Below, piece by piece: positions 25,577 to 34,126 of a stretch of 64,000 nucleotides of DNA. The notes under the pieces were generated by a model. The model saw only the letters and a program-made list of their open reading frames with translations, was not told the origin of the DNA and did not search any database. Position 1 is the first letter of the stretch; each line of letters begins with the position of its first letter. The position numbers and the translations under genes were made by a program. The DNA comes from Promineifilum sp019695075 (GTDB lineage Bacteria > Chloroflexota > Anaerolineae > Promineifilales > Promineifilaceae): positions 1 through 64,000 of the forward strand of contig JAHCIO010000016.1 in NCBI GenBank assembly GCA_026129185.1, given 5' to 3'.

Positions 25577-26956
25577 ATGTCGGCCGACCCGCAACCCCCC
25601 ACCAGCAGCCCCCTCCAACGCCTGACGGCCAATCCGGCCCTGCTCTTGTTGGCCATTGTCGCCGTCGTGGCCCTGCTGGGCGCATGCATCCTCGGCTACC
25701 TGCTGCTGCGGCCGAGCATCGGCGGCGGCCAGGAAGAAGACGGCGTGACCGCCGGCGAGCCGACACCCTTCCCGGAAGCCACCGCGGCCCCGGCGCAGGA
25801 CCAGTCGGTCATCGTCGGCATCAGCGACACCGGCACGTTCACCGTCACCCTCGACATGCCCGCCACGTTGGGCATCGTTGACCAGCAGCGCCCCGTCCAG
25901 CCGGAGAGCATCGGCGTCGATGGCCTGTGGAACCCGGAGATCGATGACGCCAACGCCGCCTGGGTGGTCGGCACAGTGGTCAACTACGTCTTCGGCCTGC
26001 CCGACACAGAGGCTAACCGCACGTTGCTGGAATCGCTGGCCCCCGGCAATGAGATGACGATTACGACGCGCGGCGGCACAGTCCACACCTTTGCCTTCGA
26101 CAGCCGCAGCCGCGTGCCCAGCACCGACCGCAGCGTCTTCAGCCAGCTATCGCCGGGTATTTCGCTGATCCTCCTGGGCGGCGACGAGGCCGACCGGCTG
26201 GTGGTGCGCGGGCGCTACGAGGTGGCCGCGGCCGACCAGGGCGCGGGCGGCAACGTCATCCAACTGGGCGAATCGGCCCAACTGGGCGACGCCCAGATCA
26301 CCGTGCAGGCTAACTCCTTCCTGACCAACCGGCCCGAAGCGCCGACCGGTTTCGGCTTCTTCCTGATCGACTTCGTGCTGCAAAACGTCGGCCTGACGGC
26401 CATCGACACGAGCGCCTATCGCTTCACGCTGTCGGATGAACTGGGCAACCAGTACGCCCTGAACCCCATCGCCAGCCGGCTGGGCAACTTCCCGCCGCTG
26501 GCCGGCTTCGTCAACGCCGGGCAATCGGTCAGCGCCACGGCCGGCTACCAGATTCCGGCCGGCCTGGTCAGCCCCACCCTGACCTGGACCGTGACCGCGC
26601 CGGACGGCGCGCAAATCCAATCCGTGCTGCCCTTCACGGCCGGCGGCGATGCCGGCCAGAGCGTCGTCATCTCGCTGCAAGAGGCCACCATTACGCCCGA
26701 CCTGAATAACCTGATCATCGTCGGGCAGGTGACCAACGTCGGCGCGCAGCCGCTGGTCATCACCTCCGAAGACCTCTCGCTACGCACGCCGACCGGCTCG
26801 GACTACCTGCTATTGGCCACCAACCCGCCTTTCCCGTGGACGGTTCCCCCCAACCAGACGCTCCAGTTTGCCGTCACCTACCAGCGGCCGATCGGCTCCA
26901 CTTCGGCCGTCTTTACTGTGCTCAACCAGCCATTTGAGTTGAGCGGCCTCCAGTAG
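25577..26956 (+). CDS. Membrane-anchored DUF4352-like extracellular protein
   Basis: 459 residues with one N-terminal transmembrane helix (about 19-43, PALLLLAIVAVVALLGACILG), a short acidic linker and a large extracellular part. Residues about 225-350 look like a DUF4352/immunoglobulin-like domain (AQITVQANSFLTN, FFLIDFVLQNVG, YQIPAGLVSPTLTWTV). A second similar unit follows (VVISLQEATITPDLNNLIIVGQVTNVG). The first 200 residues contain a sortase-like stretch (VDGLWNPEIDDANAAWVVGTV, FSQLSPGISLILLG) but no catalytic Cys/Arg pair, so it is not called a sortase. It starts 48 bases after the Calx-beta protein gene and is probably co-transcribed. Confidence 0.65.
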   Translation: MSADPQPPTSSPLQRLTANPALLLLAIVAVVALLGACILGYLLLRPSIGGGQEEDGVTAGEPTPFPEATAAPAQDQSVIVGISDTGTFTVTLDMPATLGIVDQQRPVQPESIGVDGLWNPEIDDANAAWVVGTVVNYVFGLPDTEANRTLLESLAPGNEMTITTRGGTVHTFAFDSRSRVPSTDRSVFSQLSPGISLILLGGDEADRLVVRGRYEVAAADQGAGGNVIQLGESAQLGDAQITVQANSFLTNRPEAPTGFGFFLIDFVLQNVGLTAIDTSAYRFTLSDELGNQYALNPIASRLGNFPPLAGFVNAGQSVSATAGYQIPAGLVSPTLTWTVTAPDGAQIQSVLPFTAGGDAGQSVVISLQEATITPDLNNLIIVGQVTNVGAQPLVITSEDLSLRTPTGSDYLLLATNPPFPWTVPPNQTLQFAVTYQRPIGSTSAVFTVLNQPFELSGLQ

Positions 26957-26967
26957 ACGGCGCGCCC

Positions 26968-27444
26968 CTACTTCTTGCCGTTGAGAATGAACTCCATCGA
27001 TGATGCCGCGCGCTTGCCGCGGCTGGTGTAGAACAGCGCCATGCCGCTGACCAGGACGAGCAGACCGAAGACCAGTCCACCCAATTGCAGCGGGCCGATG
27101 AACGGCCGGTCGAACTCCGGTTGGACGTGCGTGCCGATGCGGATCAGGTCGGCGAAGCCGGCCACGTAGCAGAACACCAACCCCGTCAGCGACAGGCGCA
27201 GCCCGATGTCGGCTTGCAGCGAGCGCGGTGTGTCCGGCGGGCGCGAGGCGTTCATCCACAGATAGATGGCGATGGTCAGGGTGGTGACGCCGACGAGAAA
27301 GGCCAACGTCTGCAAAACGCCGAAGCCGGGTGTCAGGTCGAGACCGAACAACTCGACGGCCGCGGCGGTGACGATGAGCGCCACCCCCAACAAGGACAGA
27401 ACGGCGATGACCGCGCGGCGAACGCGGGCCGCTTTACTACTCAT
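26968..27444 (-). CDS. Small four-helix membrane protein, function unknown
   Basis: 158 residues from ATG 27444. Four predicted transmembrane helices: AVIAVLSLLGVALIVTAAAV, GVLQTLAFLVGVTTLTIAIY, LSLTGLVFCYVAGFADLI and LGGLVFGLLVLVSGMALFYT. The basic C-terminal tail ends in GKK. No family was recognised. It lies convergent to the DUF4352-like gene, with 11 bases between the stops. Confidence 0.65.
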   Translation of the reverse strand: MSSKAARVRRAVIAVLSLLGVALIVTAAAVELFGLDLTPGFGVLQTLAFLVGVTTLTIAIYLWMNASRPPDTPRSLQADIGLRLSLTGLVFCYVAGFADLIRIGTHVQPEFDRPFIGPLQLGGLVFGLLVLVSGMALFYTSRGKRAASSMEFILNGKK

Positions 27445-27451
27445 AGGCCAG

Positions 27452-27491
27452 CACACTCCTGTCGCCCACTTCTGTGGGCCACAGGAGTGTG
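27452..27491. repeat. Long inverted repeat in the leader of the membrane protein gene
   Basis: CACACTCCTGT (27452-27462) pairs with ACAGGAGTGTG (27481-27491), and inner GCCCAC pairs with GTGGGC around TTCT. On the minus strand this hairpin would sequester the region just upstream of ATG 27444. Confidence 0.6.
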
Positions 27492-27511
27492 ACCATAGGA
27501 GTGGGAACTGA

Positions 27512-27548
27512 AACGAAAGACGCTGCGCCGGTGAAGGACGCAGCGTCT
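27512..27548 (-). terminator. Terminator of tRNA-Pro
   Basis: Ten-bp stem AGACGCTGCG (27518-27527) with CGCAGCGTCT (27539-27548). On the minus strand it is followed by TTCGTTT. Confidence 0.65.
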
Positions 27549-27559
27549 CGACGGCCAGG

Positions 27560-27633
27560 TCGGGGCAGCGGGACTCGAACCCACGACCTCTTCAACCCCA
27601 TTGAAGCGCGCTACCAAGCTGCGCCATGCCCCG
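27560..27633 (-). tRNA. tRNA-Pro (GGG anticodon)
   Basis: 74 nt on the minus strand. The acceptor CGGGGCA pairs with TGCCCCG, and A is the discriminator. The anticodon stem CTTCA/TGAAG encloses the loop ATGGGGT with anticodon GGG at 27599-27597. The T-loop is GTTCGAGTC. CCA is not encoded. Confidence 0.95.
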
Positions 27634-27650
27634 ACTGCAATGCAAAGGAC

Positions 27651-27679
27651 ATTATACCAGATGGCGGGGCCGCGGGCAA
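27651..27679 (-). promoter_or_regulatory. tRNA-Pro promoter
   Basis: On the minus strand TTGCCC (27679-27674), 17-base spacer, TATAAT (27656-27651), 17 bases before the mature tRNA 5' end. Confidence 0.65.
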
Positions 27680-27714
27680 ACCGTGACGGGCCGGGCTATT
27701 CCTGTTCTGGCCGC

Positions 27715-28707
27715 CTAACGGGTGAGGGTCGCTTGCGCCCAGATGGCCAGCAGGCTCAGCAGGCCGAGGATGAAGTTATAGCCACCGTGGACGAGGATGG
27801 CGACGGTGGTGTTGCTGCGCTTGCGGATGATGCCCAGGACGATACTGAGCAGAAAGATGGTCAGCGTGGCCGGGCTGAGGCCATACTGCACGTGGGAGAC
27901 GGCGAAGATGAGCGAGGTGGGCACGATGCCGAAGATGGGCTGAAGCGCGCCGCGAAAGAACATCTCTTCGCCCAGCCCGGCGGCCGCGGCCAGCAGAAAC
28001 CACTCCCCGACCGTATCGAAGTTGCCCAGCAGGGCGTCAGTGATGCCGCTGATCTGCCCGGCCTGCTCCGGCGACAGCAGCGCCCAGGTGACGCCAATGC
28101 AACCTTGCAGGAAGACGAAGAAGACCATCCAGCGCACGCCCGTCCAGAGTTGGCCGGCCGTGGGGCGCTGGAGGCCCAGCCGTTCCGTCAGGGCGGCTGT
28201 GTCGCGCCGGGTCAGCAGGCCGACGCCCAGACAGGCGGCCAGCACAAAGACAAGCCCCTGCGCCAGCACGTCGAGCAGCGTCGCCTCTATGCCGGCCGCA
28301 GCCAGCGTCTCCAGCCCCGCCCCCGAAGAAACGATGGCATTGGCTGCCAGCGCGCCCACCAGGGCCAGCGCCAGCGTATGGACGGATGAGTCGGGGTCGA
28401 GAGCCGGCAGGGAGCGATGGAGCCACTGGCGCGCCGGCCGGAGGCTGACCACCATGCCCCACACGCCCATGCCCACCAACGCCACGCTGCCCAGGCCGCG
28501 GACTAACATCTGCCCGTCGGCGTTGGGCAAGGTCGCCTCCAGCGCCGGCGCGAAGCGCAGCCCCACCCCCCCGACGACCAGTATTGCTCCGGTCAGGAAC
28601 AGGAATAGATTGAACGCCGTCCGCGCCCCCGCGCCGCCCCGCGCCGTCACCCAATTGGCCAGCAGGATGAGCAACAGCAGCGGCAGGCTGACGAGGAGGA
28701 TGAGCAT
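27715..28707 (-). CDS. CPBP family intramembrane glutamic endopeptidase
   Basis: 330 residues, polytopic membrane protein. The C-terminal third is the CPBP/Abi (Rce1-like) domain, with the EExxxR motif in LGEEMFFRGALQPIFG, the second-helix FAVSHVQYG histidine, and HGGYNFILG as the third motif. About five to six extra transmembrane helices precede it, so it is longer than a minimal CPBP protein. Bacterial members include putative CAAX-type proteases and bacteriocin self-immunity proteins; the substrate here is unknown. The lipoprotein gene upstream on the same strand ends 57 bases before its start. Confidence 0.85.
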   Translation of the reverse strand: MLILLVSLPLLLLILLANWVTARGGAGARTAFNLFLFLTGAILVVGGVGLRFAPALEATLPNADGQMLVRGLGSVALVGMGVWGMVVSLRPARQWLHRSLPALDPDSSVHTLALALVGALAANAIVSSGAGLETLAAAGIEATLLDVLAQGLVFVLAACLGVGLLTRRDTAALTERLGLQRPTAGQLWTGVRWMVFFVFLQGCIGVTWALLSPEQAGQISGITDALLGNFDTVGEWFLLAAAAGLGEEMFFRGALQPIFGIVPTSLIFAVSHVQYGLSPATLTIFLLSIVLGIIRKRSNTTVAILVHGGYNFILGLLSLLAIWAQATLTR

Positions 28708-28764
28708 GGCGGCGACGAGGGAGGCGAAACGGCCGACCGCCCCGGAGCAGCCGGCCGTCGTTCG

Positions 28765-29406
28765 CTAGGGCTGCACTACTACCGTGTCGTAGAAGACGCC
28801 GATATTAGGCAGATTTTGGAAGCCTTCGCCCCGGTAGGGGAAGTACGTCTCTGCCGTCTGGGCGATGTCCAGGCCTTGCGGCAACTCGCCGATGGCCAGA
28901 CCGATGCGGTTGCCCGCAATCAGGCCGCTGACGGGGACGGAAAACACGCCATTCTCATCGCTGCGGCCCTGACCTAGCGGCGCGCCGCCATAGGTCACGT
29001 CGAGCACGGCCAGCACCAGGTTGGGCGGCGCCTGACCGGTGATGGTCGTTGTGGCCGCGGTGACGGGCTGATCGATGCGGAAGCGTGGCTCCAGGAAGGT
29101 CTCCTCGGCCGCGGGCGCGGGGTAACTCTCGGCCGGCACAGCCGCCTCGCCCTCGGACGGGTAGGCGCTCAGGCTCTCCGCGCTCGTCGCGGGGGCCGGG
29201 TAGGTGTCCGTTGTGGCCGCAGAGCCGGTGGTGTCGGGGGCGGTGGGAACGGTGCTGGTGGCCAGTGCGCCGCCGGCGATGGCCTCAGTCGGGGCTGCTG
29301 TGGTCGCGGTGGCGTTGCCGGCCGCGCCGCAGCCGGCGACCAGCAGGGTCAGGGCTAACAGGCAGCCCAGAAGGAACAGCGGTGCTTGTCTGAGTTGTGA
29401 ACGCAT
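28765..29406 (-). CDS. Lipoprotein with C-terminal beta-sandwich-like domain
   Basis: 213 residues. Signal peptide with lipobox LVAG followed by Cys26, so it is lipid-anchored at the outer face of the membrane. A Thr/Ala/Glu-rich low-complexity linker runs to about residue 105. The C-terminal domain (EPRFRIDQPVTAATTTITGQ to VFYDTVVVQP) has the alternating pattern of an Ig/carboxypeptidase-regulatory-like fold (VLAVLDVTYGGAPLGQGRSD). Function unknown. A TAGAAT box lies seven bases before the ATG, which implies a leaderless mRNA. Confidence 0.7.
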   Translation of the reverse strand: MRSQLRQAPLFLLGCLLALTLLVAGCGAAGNATATTAAPTEAIAGGALATSTVPTAPDTTGSAATTDTYPAPATSAESLSAYPSEGEAAVPAESYPAPAAEETFLEPRFRIDQPVTAATTTITGQAPPNLVLAVLDVTYGGAPLGQGRSDENGVFSVPVSGLIAGNRIGLAIGELPQGLDIAQTAETYFPYRGEGFQNLPNIGVFYDTVVVQP

Positions 29407-29413
29407 AGCTTCG

Positions 29414-29419
29414 ATTCTA
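29414..29419 (-). promoter_or_regulatory. TAGAAT -10 box abutting the lipoprotein start
   Basis: TAGAAT on the minus strand with a seven-base spacer to ATG 29406. Transcription start and start codon should coincide. Confidence 0.5.
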
Positions 29420-29433
29420 GCCTAAAGGGGATA

Positions 29434-29463
29434 AGAAAAGAAGCCACCGCGGTGGGTGGCTTC
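29434..29463 (-). terminator. Rho-independent terminator of the repeat surface protein
   Basis: On the minus strand GAAGCCACC (29463-29455) pairs with GGTGGCTTC (29448-29440), followed by TTTTCTTAT. Confidence 0.85.
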
Positions 29464-29521
29464 TCTTCCTCTCAGGCGACCGAACACGGCCGCCCGTGTT
29501 CAACCGGATGTTGGTCGGTTC

Positions 29522-30943
29522 TTACTGGTTGAAGCCCTCGTACAGCTTGGCGTCCTGCGTGGAGGCGGGACGGGCGCCGGCCTTGGTGCCCGGCTCTTCG
29601 TTGACGATGGCCACAATAGGCTGGTTCGACTCGACGACGACGCCACCGGCTGTCTGCAACAGCGATGCCGGGTTGCCGGAGACGGCGGTGCTGCCGGAGG
29701 CATTGTAGAAGGTCGCGCTCGCGCCGGCGGCGATGTTATTCTGCGTGAACTTCACCGACCCACCGCTGGGCGGATAGTAGGTCACGCTGATGTTGGCGGC
29801 GGCCGTGCCTACGTTCTGCACCTGGATGCCGGACGTATCGCCGAAGTAGAACTCCTTGTAGAGCGGCAGGGCGATCTTCGTCGTGGCAGCCGTGGACGGG
29901 AAGCAGGTGTAGGCCGCGACGCGGTTCGGGTTCAGGGTGAAGGTCTCATCGTTGACGATGACGGCGATGTTGCCACCACCGACGCCCTCAACCGTGGCCG
30001 AACCGACGGAGGCGCTGGGCAGGCCGTCGGCCGGGGTGAAGAAAGTCGTCGAAGCGCCGGCGGGCACCGAGGCGCTGGTGATGACCTTGGTCTGCACCGC
30101 GCCGGTGTTGTTGACGCGATAGGAGTAGGTCACCCGAATGGCCTGGGCCGTGGCGGACACGTTCTGCGCCTGGATGCCGGTGTTCAGCCGCGCGTAGTTA
30201 TTGCGGATGAGCGGGCAGTAGGCCTTGGGGGCGAAGTCGGACGGCGCAAAGGCGGTGTAGGCATGCAGGTTGCTGCCCAGGGCGACGGAGGTCTGGTACT
30301 CCAGCGCCGCGCCGGCCAGCGGGCCGCTGCCGGTGACGGTGGCGCTACCGACCGCATTGTTGCTCATCGCCGGGCTGGTGTCGGCCGGGCCGACGAGCAC
30401 CATCGCATTGGCCGGAACGTTGGTGAACGTCTTGGTGAAGTTCGAGCCGCCGACCTTGACGGTGACGTTGATGGTGTTCGGGCTGCTGCTGGCGTTCTGG
30501 ATATAGAGCGTCGTCGAGCGGCCGAAGTAGTTGCTCTTCATCAGCGGGAAGGCGATCGTGTTGGCCACATCGGCGCCATCGGTGCCGCGGTACATGCCGG
30601 CGGCGCGACCGCTGGGCATGTTGACGACGTTGACGATAGCCGCGATGGGCTGATCGGCGCTGACGACAGCCGAGCCGACGAAGCCGGCCGACACGGAGCA
30701 GTCGGTGTTGGTCAGGAAGTTGACCGATTGGCCGGGCGTGGCCGTCTTGGCGGTGCCGCAGGCGAAGTCATTGCCCTGAGCATCGTAGGCGGTGAACAGG
30801 ACCGACGCATTGGCCGTACCGACGTTCTGAATCTGCTGGCCAGACCACCAGCCGGAACCCGGCAGGTTGCCGGACTGGGCCGACACGACGCCGACCGCAA
30901 CCAGCAACAGGGCCAAAACAAGAACGAAGGTCTTCTTAAACAT
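29522..30943 (-). CDS. Secreted protein of four ~110-residue repeats
   Basis: 473 residues. Signal peptide (1-22, cut near VVSA-QS). The mature protein is four tandem beta-rich repeats at about 37-131, 145-240, 257-350 and 373-460. Each opens with a Q-N-V/A strand (QIQNVGTANASV, LYIQNASSSPNTI, IQAQNVSATAQAI, IQVQNVGTAAANI) and carries an ANA/AGAS-type turn before an F-Y/F strand. Repeats 1 and 4 end in QPIAAIVNV/QPIVAIVNEE. No anchor is seen. A strong Shine-Dalgarno sequence (AAGGAGA), its own promoter and a good terminator suggest high, independent expression, as for a sheath or S-layer-like component. That role is inference; no family was recognised. Confidence 0.72.
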   Translation of the reverse strand: MFKKTFVLVLALLLVAVGVVSAQSGNLPGSGWWSGQQIQNVGTANASVLFTAYDAQGNDFACGTAKTATPGQSVNFLTNTDCSVSAGFVGSAVVSADQPIAAIVNVVNMPSGRAAGMYRGTDGADVANTIAFPLMKSNYFGRSTTLYIQNASSSPNTINVTVKVGGSNFTKTFTNVPANAMVLVGPADTSPAMSNNAVGSATVTGSGPLAGAALEYQTSVALGSNLHAYTAFAPSDFAPKAYCPLIRNNYARLNTGIQAQNVSATAQAIRVTYSYRVNNTGAVQTKVITSASVPAGASTTFFTPADGLPSASVGSATVEGVGGGNIAVIVNDETFTLNPNRVAAYTCFPSTAATTKIALPLYKEFYFGDTSGIQVQNVGTAAANISVTYYPPSGGSVKFTQNNIAAGASATFYNASGSTAVSGNPASLLQTAGGVVVESNQPIVAIVNEEPGTKAGARPASTQDAKLYEGFNQ

Positions 30944-31000
30944 AGTTGTCTCCTTTGGAACCTATTGGAACCTAAAACATCCAGTCTTGCGAACACTAGC

Positions 31001-31028
31001 ATTTTAGGCGATCCGCCCGCCAAAACAA
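31001..31028 (-). promoter_or_regulatory. Promoter of the repeat surface protein
   Basis: On the minus strand TTGTTT (31028-31023), 16-base spacer, TAAAAT (31006-31001). The ~55-base leader contains two GGTTCCAA repeats and ends in AAAGGAGA before ATG 30943. Confidence 0.45.
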
Positions 31029-31065
31029 TCGTCCGTTTGGAGTATTTGGGGGAGTAATCTTCCGA

Positions 31066-32508
31066 TTAGCGCCGGCGAAGGACTTCGCGCCAGTAAACGC
31101 GGTCGTCTTTGGGCACAAGATCGAGCAGCAAGGCCGCGGCGGCGTAGACCAGGACGCCGGCGGCGATGGGGATGGCCAGCGGTTGGTCGCGCAGCGGCCA
31201 CACCGCCGCGGCCATAGCCGCCGTGGCCAGCAGCGGCCGGATGGGCGAGGCCAGCAGGCTGACCCGCGTCAGGCGCGTCTGCGCATAGACGTAGAAGACC
31301 AGGAACAGCGCCAGGCTTGACAGCAGCCGGGCCACGGCCGCGCCCAGGATGCCCGCTCGCGGGATGAGCACGAGGTTCAAGGCCAGGTTCAGCCCTGTGG
31401 TGATGCTCAGCAGGATGGCCGCGTCGCGCTGACGGTTGTAGATCAGCGCCAGCCGCGAGTGAGGCACGTTGAGGAACAGGAAGACGATAGCCCAGATGGA
31501 CACGGCCAGCACCGGCGCCGCCGCGGCGAAGCTCGGCCCATAGACCAGCGCGATGATCGGCCCGGCCAGCAGCGTCACGCCCGTGGCCACCGGCAAGATG
31601 GCGGCTAGCAGGTAGCGGCTGATCTTGTCGTTGAGCACGGCCAGCTTGTCCGGGGCCTGGTAGTAGTAGCGGCTCATCACCGGGTAGAGCGCCGTGCGCA
31701 CGGCCACGGGCATCAGGTTGAAGCCCAGCAGGATGGTCTGCGCCGCGGCATAGAGGCCGACGTCGTTCTCGCTCAGCATCAGCGAGATGAGCAGGATGTC
31801 GGCCTGATAGTCGAGCAAGGAGAAAAGCTGGATGATGAAAAAGCTGGGCATGTAGCCCAGGTGGTGGCGCAGGAAGGCCGGGTCGAGCCGCGCCGGCAGT
31901 TGCGGCCCCGCCCGCCGGAAGAGGCGCGCCAGCCCGACGGCAAAGACGACCACGCCCAGCACCGATGCCAGCGGCACCACCCAGGCGATCTGTACCACGT
32001 CCGCGCCGGCCCGCAACAACCAGAAGCCCGCGGCCAGCTTGACCACCGTGCTGACCGTCGCCGCCACGAGCGGCGTCAGCAGGCGCTCATGGGCCTCGAA
32101 GAGCGACTGTGACATGCTGAAGACTGCTTCGGGCACGGCCGCCAGACCCAGAATGAGGATGACCTGCGTCGTGGCCGCGGAGTAGGGCGACAGCCGCCAC
32201 AGCCCCAGCACCAGCAGCCCGTAGACGACCGCCGACAGAGCCACGCGCAGGCTGACGTAGTTGACCAGATAGCGGCCGCTCTCCTCGCGCCGCGCCGGCA
32301 CTTCGCGCACCATGATCTCGTGCAGCCCCAGCGCCGACAGGCCGAAGACGAAGGTGAAGTAGGTCGTGGCCAGGCTGAAGCTGCCCGACGCCGCCGGGCC
32401 AAGCTGGCGGCCGATGAGGATGAACAGCAGGGCGTTGCCCGCCTTGACGAGAACGCTGCTCGCGAACGCCAGGAAGGTGTTGCTAAGCAGGCGTTGGAGC
32501 GTGTTCAT
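31066..32508 (-). CDS. Polysaccharide/oligosaccharide flippase (MOP superfamily)
   Basis: 480 residues with about 12-14 transmembrane helices, of the polysaccharide biosynthesis (Wzx/RfbX-like) family that flips lipid-linked sugar units across the cytoplasmic membrane. It shows the typical N-terminus LLSNTFLAFASSVLVKAGNALLF with GRQLGPAASGSFSLA, followed by GLHEIMVREVPAR. Its start overlaps the end of the methyltransferase gene by 26 bases. Together with the GT2, GT39 and methyltransferase genes downstream in the window it forms an envelope glycan locus, but no Wzy-type polymerase is evident. Confidence 0.85.
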   Translation of the reverse strand: MNTLQRLLSNTFLAFASSVLVKAGNALLFILIGRQLGPAASGSFSLATTYFTFVFGLSALGLHEIMVREVPARREESGRYLVNYVSLRVALSAVVYGLLVLGLWRLSPYSAATTQVILILGLAAVPEAVFSMSQSLFEAHERLLTPLVAATVSTVVKLAAGFWLLRAGADVVQIAWVVPLASVLGVVVFAVGLARLFRRAGPQLPARLDPAFLRHHLGYMPSFFIIQLFSLLDYQADILLISLMLSENDVGLYAAAQTILLGFNLMPVAVRTALYPVMSRYYYQAPDKLAVLNDKISRYLLAAILPVATGVTLLAGPIIALVYGPSFAAAAPVLAVSIWAIVFLFLNVPHSRLALIYNRQRDAAILLSITTGLNLALNLVLIPRAGILGAAVARLLSSLALFLVFYVYAQTRLTRVSLLASPIRPLLATAAMAAAVWPLRDQPLAIPIAAGVLVYAAAALLLDLVPKDDRVYWREVLRRR

Positions 32509-33244
32509 CGGCGGGGGGCTTCTCGGCGATGCAGGCCCAGCCCAACGTGTGGTCCTTCACCCGGTCGAGCCGGTCGAGGTAGAACAGCAGCAGCGGCAGC
32601 AGCAGGAAGAAGACCAGGTAGATGGGCAGGATGAGCGGCAGCTTCAGCAGGTAGGCCAGGTCGTTGTCGCCGCGCGGAAAGAGCCGGTCGTGCATCATCT
32701 GGAAGTTGAACGACAGGAACCAGAAGTAGCCGCCCCACGGGCGCATCTCCACGACGCGCATGCCGGCCTTCTCGATCAGATGGGTAAAGCCATAGGAGGT
32801 GTAGCGGAAGAAGTCGTGGGGTTTCTGGTGCTGATGCCAGGCCATCGGCGCGGACAGATAGAAGCGTCCGCCGGGGCGCAGGACGCGGCCGATCTCGCCG
32901 ATGACCAGCGCCGGCTCGTTGACGTGCTCCAGCACCTGGAAGCAGACCGCGGCGTCGAAGCTGTCGTCGGCAAAGGGCAGGCGGGAGAGATCGGCCTGCG
33001 TGTCCAGCCCGGTGTAGTCCCACGTCTGGTCGCCCACGGCCAGATCGACGCCGACGTAGCGCAGGTGCTCGAAGTAGTGGCGATATTGCCCCTCGCCGGA
33101 GCCGGCGTCGAGCACGCGCGCGCCGGGCGGCAGCTCCGCCTGGGCCTGGGCCAGCAGGCGGTTGGTCTCCCATAGGTGAACGTCCAGCTTTTCGCTGACC
33201 CACTTGGGCAGCAGGGCCAGTTGCCCCTCTCGTCCCAATCGCAT
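32483..33244 (-). CDS. Class I SAM-dependent methyltransferase with C-terminal membrane helix
   Basis: 253 residues. Methyltransf_11 core: SAM loop VLDAGSGEG (44-52), acidic VGVDLAV (64-70), LPFADDSFDAAVCFQVLEHV and GRVLRPGGRFYLSAPM. After the core (about residue 200) comes a very hydrophobic segment, LPLILPIYLVFFLLLPLLLF, which should insert in the membrane, followed by a short tail. This tethering fits methylation of a lipid-linked glycan; the substrate is inferred only from the flippase gene it overlaps. The leader has TACAAT (33271-33266) and GGGAG before the ATG. Confidence 0.82.
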   Translation of the reverse strand: MRLGREGQLALLPKWVSEKLDVHLWETNRLLAQAQAELPPGARVLDAGSGEGQYRHYFEHLRYVGVDLAVGDQTWDYTGLDTQADLSRLPFADDSFDAAVCFQVLEHVNEPALVIGEIGRVLRPGGRFYLSAPMAWHQHQKPHDFFRYTSYGFTHLIEKAGMRVVEMRPWGGYFWFLSFNFQMMHDRLFPRGDNDLAYLLKLPLILPIYLVFFLLLPLLLFYLDRLDRVKDHTLGWACIAEKPPADEHAPTPA

Positions 33245-33299
33245 ATGTCACACTCCCAAACCGTCATTGTAGCGGCCCCGCGCCCCACCCGCCAACCGG

Positions 33300-33372
33300 C
33301 GTAGGGCGATTTGGTAAATCGCCCGCGATTTGGTAATTCGCCCCCCCCCCGCGGTTTGCCAAATCGCGCTAC
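33300..33372. repeat. GCGATTT/AAATCGC palindromic repeat cluster
   Basis: Three adjacent copies or half copies of a palindromic element of the type GGCGATTTGGTAAATCGCC, one inverted, with a run of ten C in the middle. Related elements lie at 47898-47992 and 63910-63935. No gene is present in the gap 33245-33399. Confidence 0.7.
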
Positions 33373-33399
33373 AACGGCGGGCGTGGTAACATTGGCCGC

Positions 33400-34119
33400 G
33401 TGACTGCCATGCAAACTAACTCCAACACTTCCACGAACACCCAACCCTGGTCGCCGTCGCTGAAGGCCCGGCTCTACGGGCTGGCCCGCCCGGCCGAGGA
33501 ATGGCTGCTGCGGGCGGTCTATTCCTCGCGCTTCTACCACTGGTCGAAGGCCCGCGCCGCCGCGCCAACCCTGGCGACGCGCTTTGACCTTTACCAGCAC
33601 GTCATCGACGCCCACGGCCTGGGCGGAGCCATCGACTACCTGGAGTTTGGCGTCTATCACGGCGAGTCGCTGCGCTGGTGGGCGGCGCACAACAGCGACC
33701 CTGCCTCACGCTTCTATGGCTTCGACGTCTTCACCGGCCTGCCCGATGCCTGGGTGGGGCTGCCCGCGGGCACATTCACCACCCACGGCCAGGTGCCGAC
33801 CTTCGACGACCCGCGCGTGGGGTTGGAGATCGGCCTGTTCCAGGACACACTCGGCCCCTTCGTCGGCCGCCACGCGCTCGACCGGCGCACGGTCATCCAC
33901 CTCGACGCTGACATCTACACCTCAACGCTCTACGTCCTGACGACGCTGGCCCCCAAGCTGCGCCCCGGCGATGTGATCCTGTTCGACGAGTTGGGGTCGG
34001 CCTATGGCGTCAGCCACGAGTTTCGCGCGCTGGAGGACTTCACCTCGTCCTACCGCTGCCAGTACCGGTTGCTGGCGGGCACGCGGCGCTATTTGCAGGC
34101 CGCCATCGAGGTGCTCTAG
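33400..34119 (+). CDS. TylF/MycF-like SAM-dependent methyltransferase
   Basis: 239 residues from GTG 33400, with an in-frame ATG at 33409. It resembles the TylF/MycF/NovP macrocin O-methyltransferase group: YLEFGVYHGESLRWWA as the SAM loop, RFYGFDVFTGLPDAW, then the metal-binding HLDADIYTSTLYVLTTLAPKLRPGDVILFDEL, where the Asp residues ligate Mg2+. Such enzymes O-methylate sugar hydroxyls, consistent with the glycan locus. It is the only rightward gene of this block and lies between divergent and convergent partners. No Shine-Dalgarno sequence is visible. Confidence 0.8.
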   Translation: MTAMQTNSNTSTNTQPWSPSLKARLYGLARPAEEWLLRAVYSSRFYHWSKARAAAPTLATRFDLYQHVIDAHGLGGAIDYLEFGVYHGESLRWWAAHNSDPASRFYGFDVFTGLPDAWVGLPAGTFTTHGQVPTFDDPRVGLEIGLFQDTLGPFVGRHALDRRTVIHLDADIYTSTLYVLTTLAPKLRPGDVILFDELGSAYGVSHEFRALEDFTSSYRCQYRLLAGTRRYLQAAIEVL

Positions 34120-34126
34120 CGGGGCG

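Noticed and set aside
25577..26956. Sortase-like enzyme
   Set aside because: The middle region has some sortase-like phrases, but no catalytic Cys in a TLxTC-type motif or matching Arg could be found.
33300..33372. CRISPR array
   Set aside because: Repeats are palindromic, unequal and without regular unique spacers; no cas genes are in the window.
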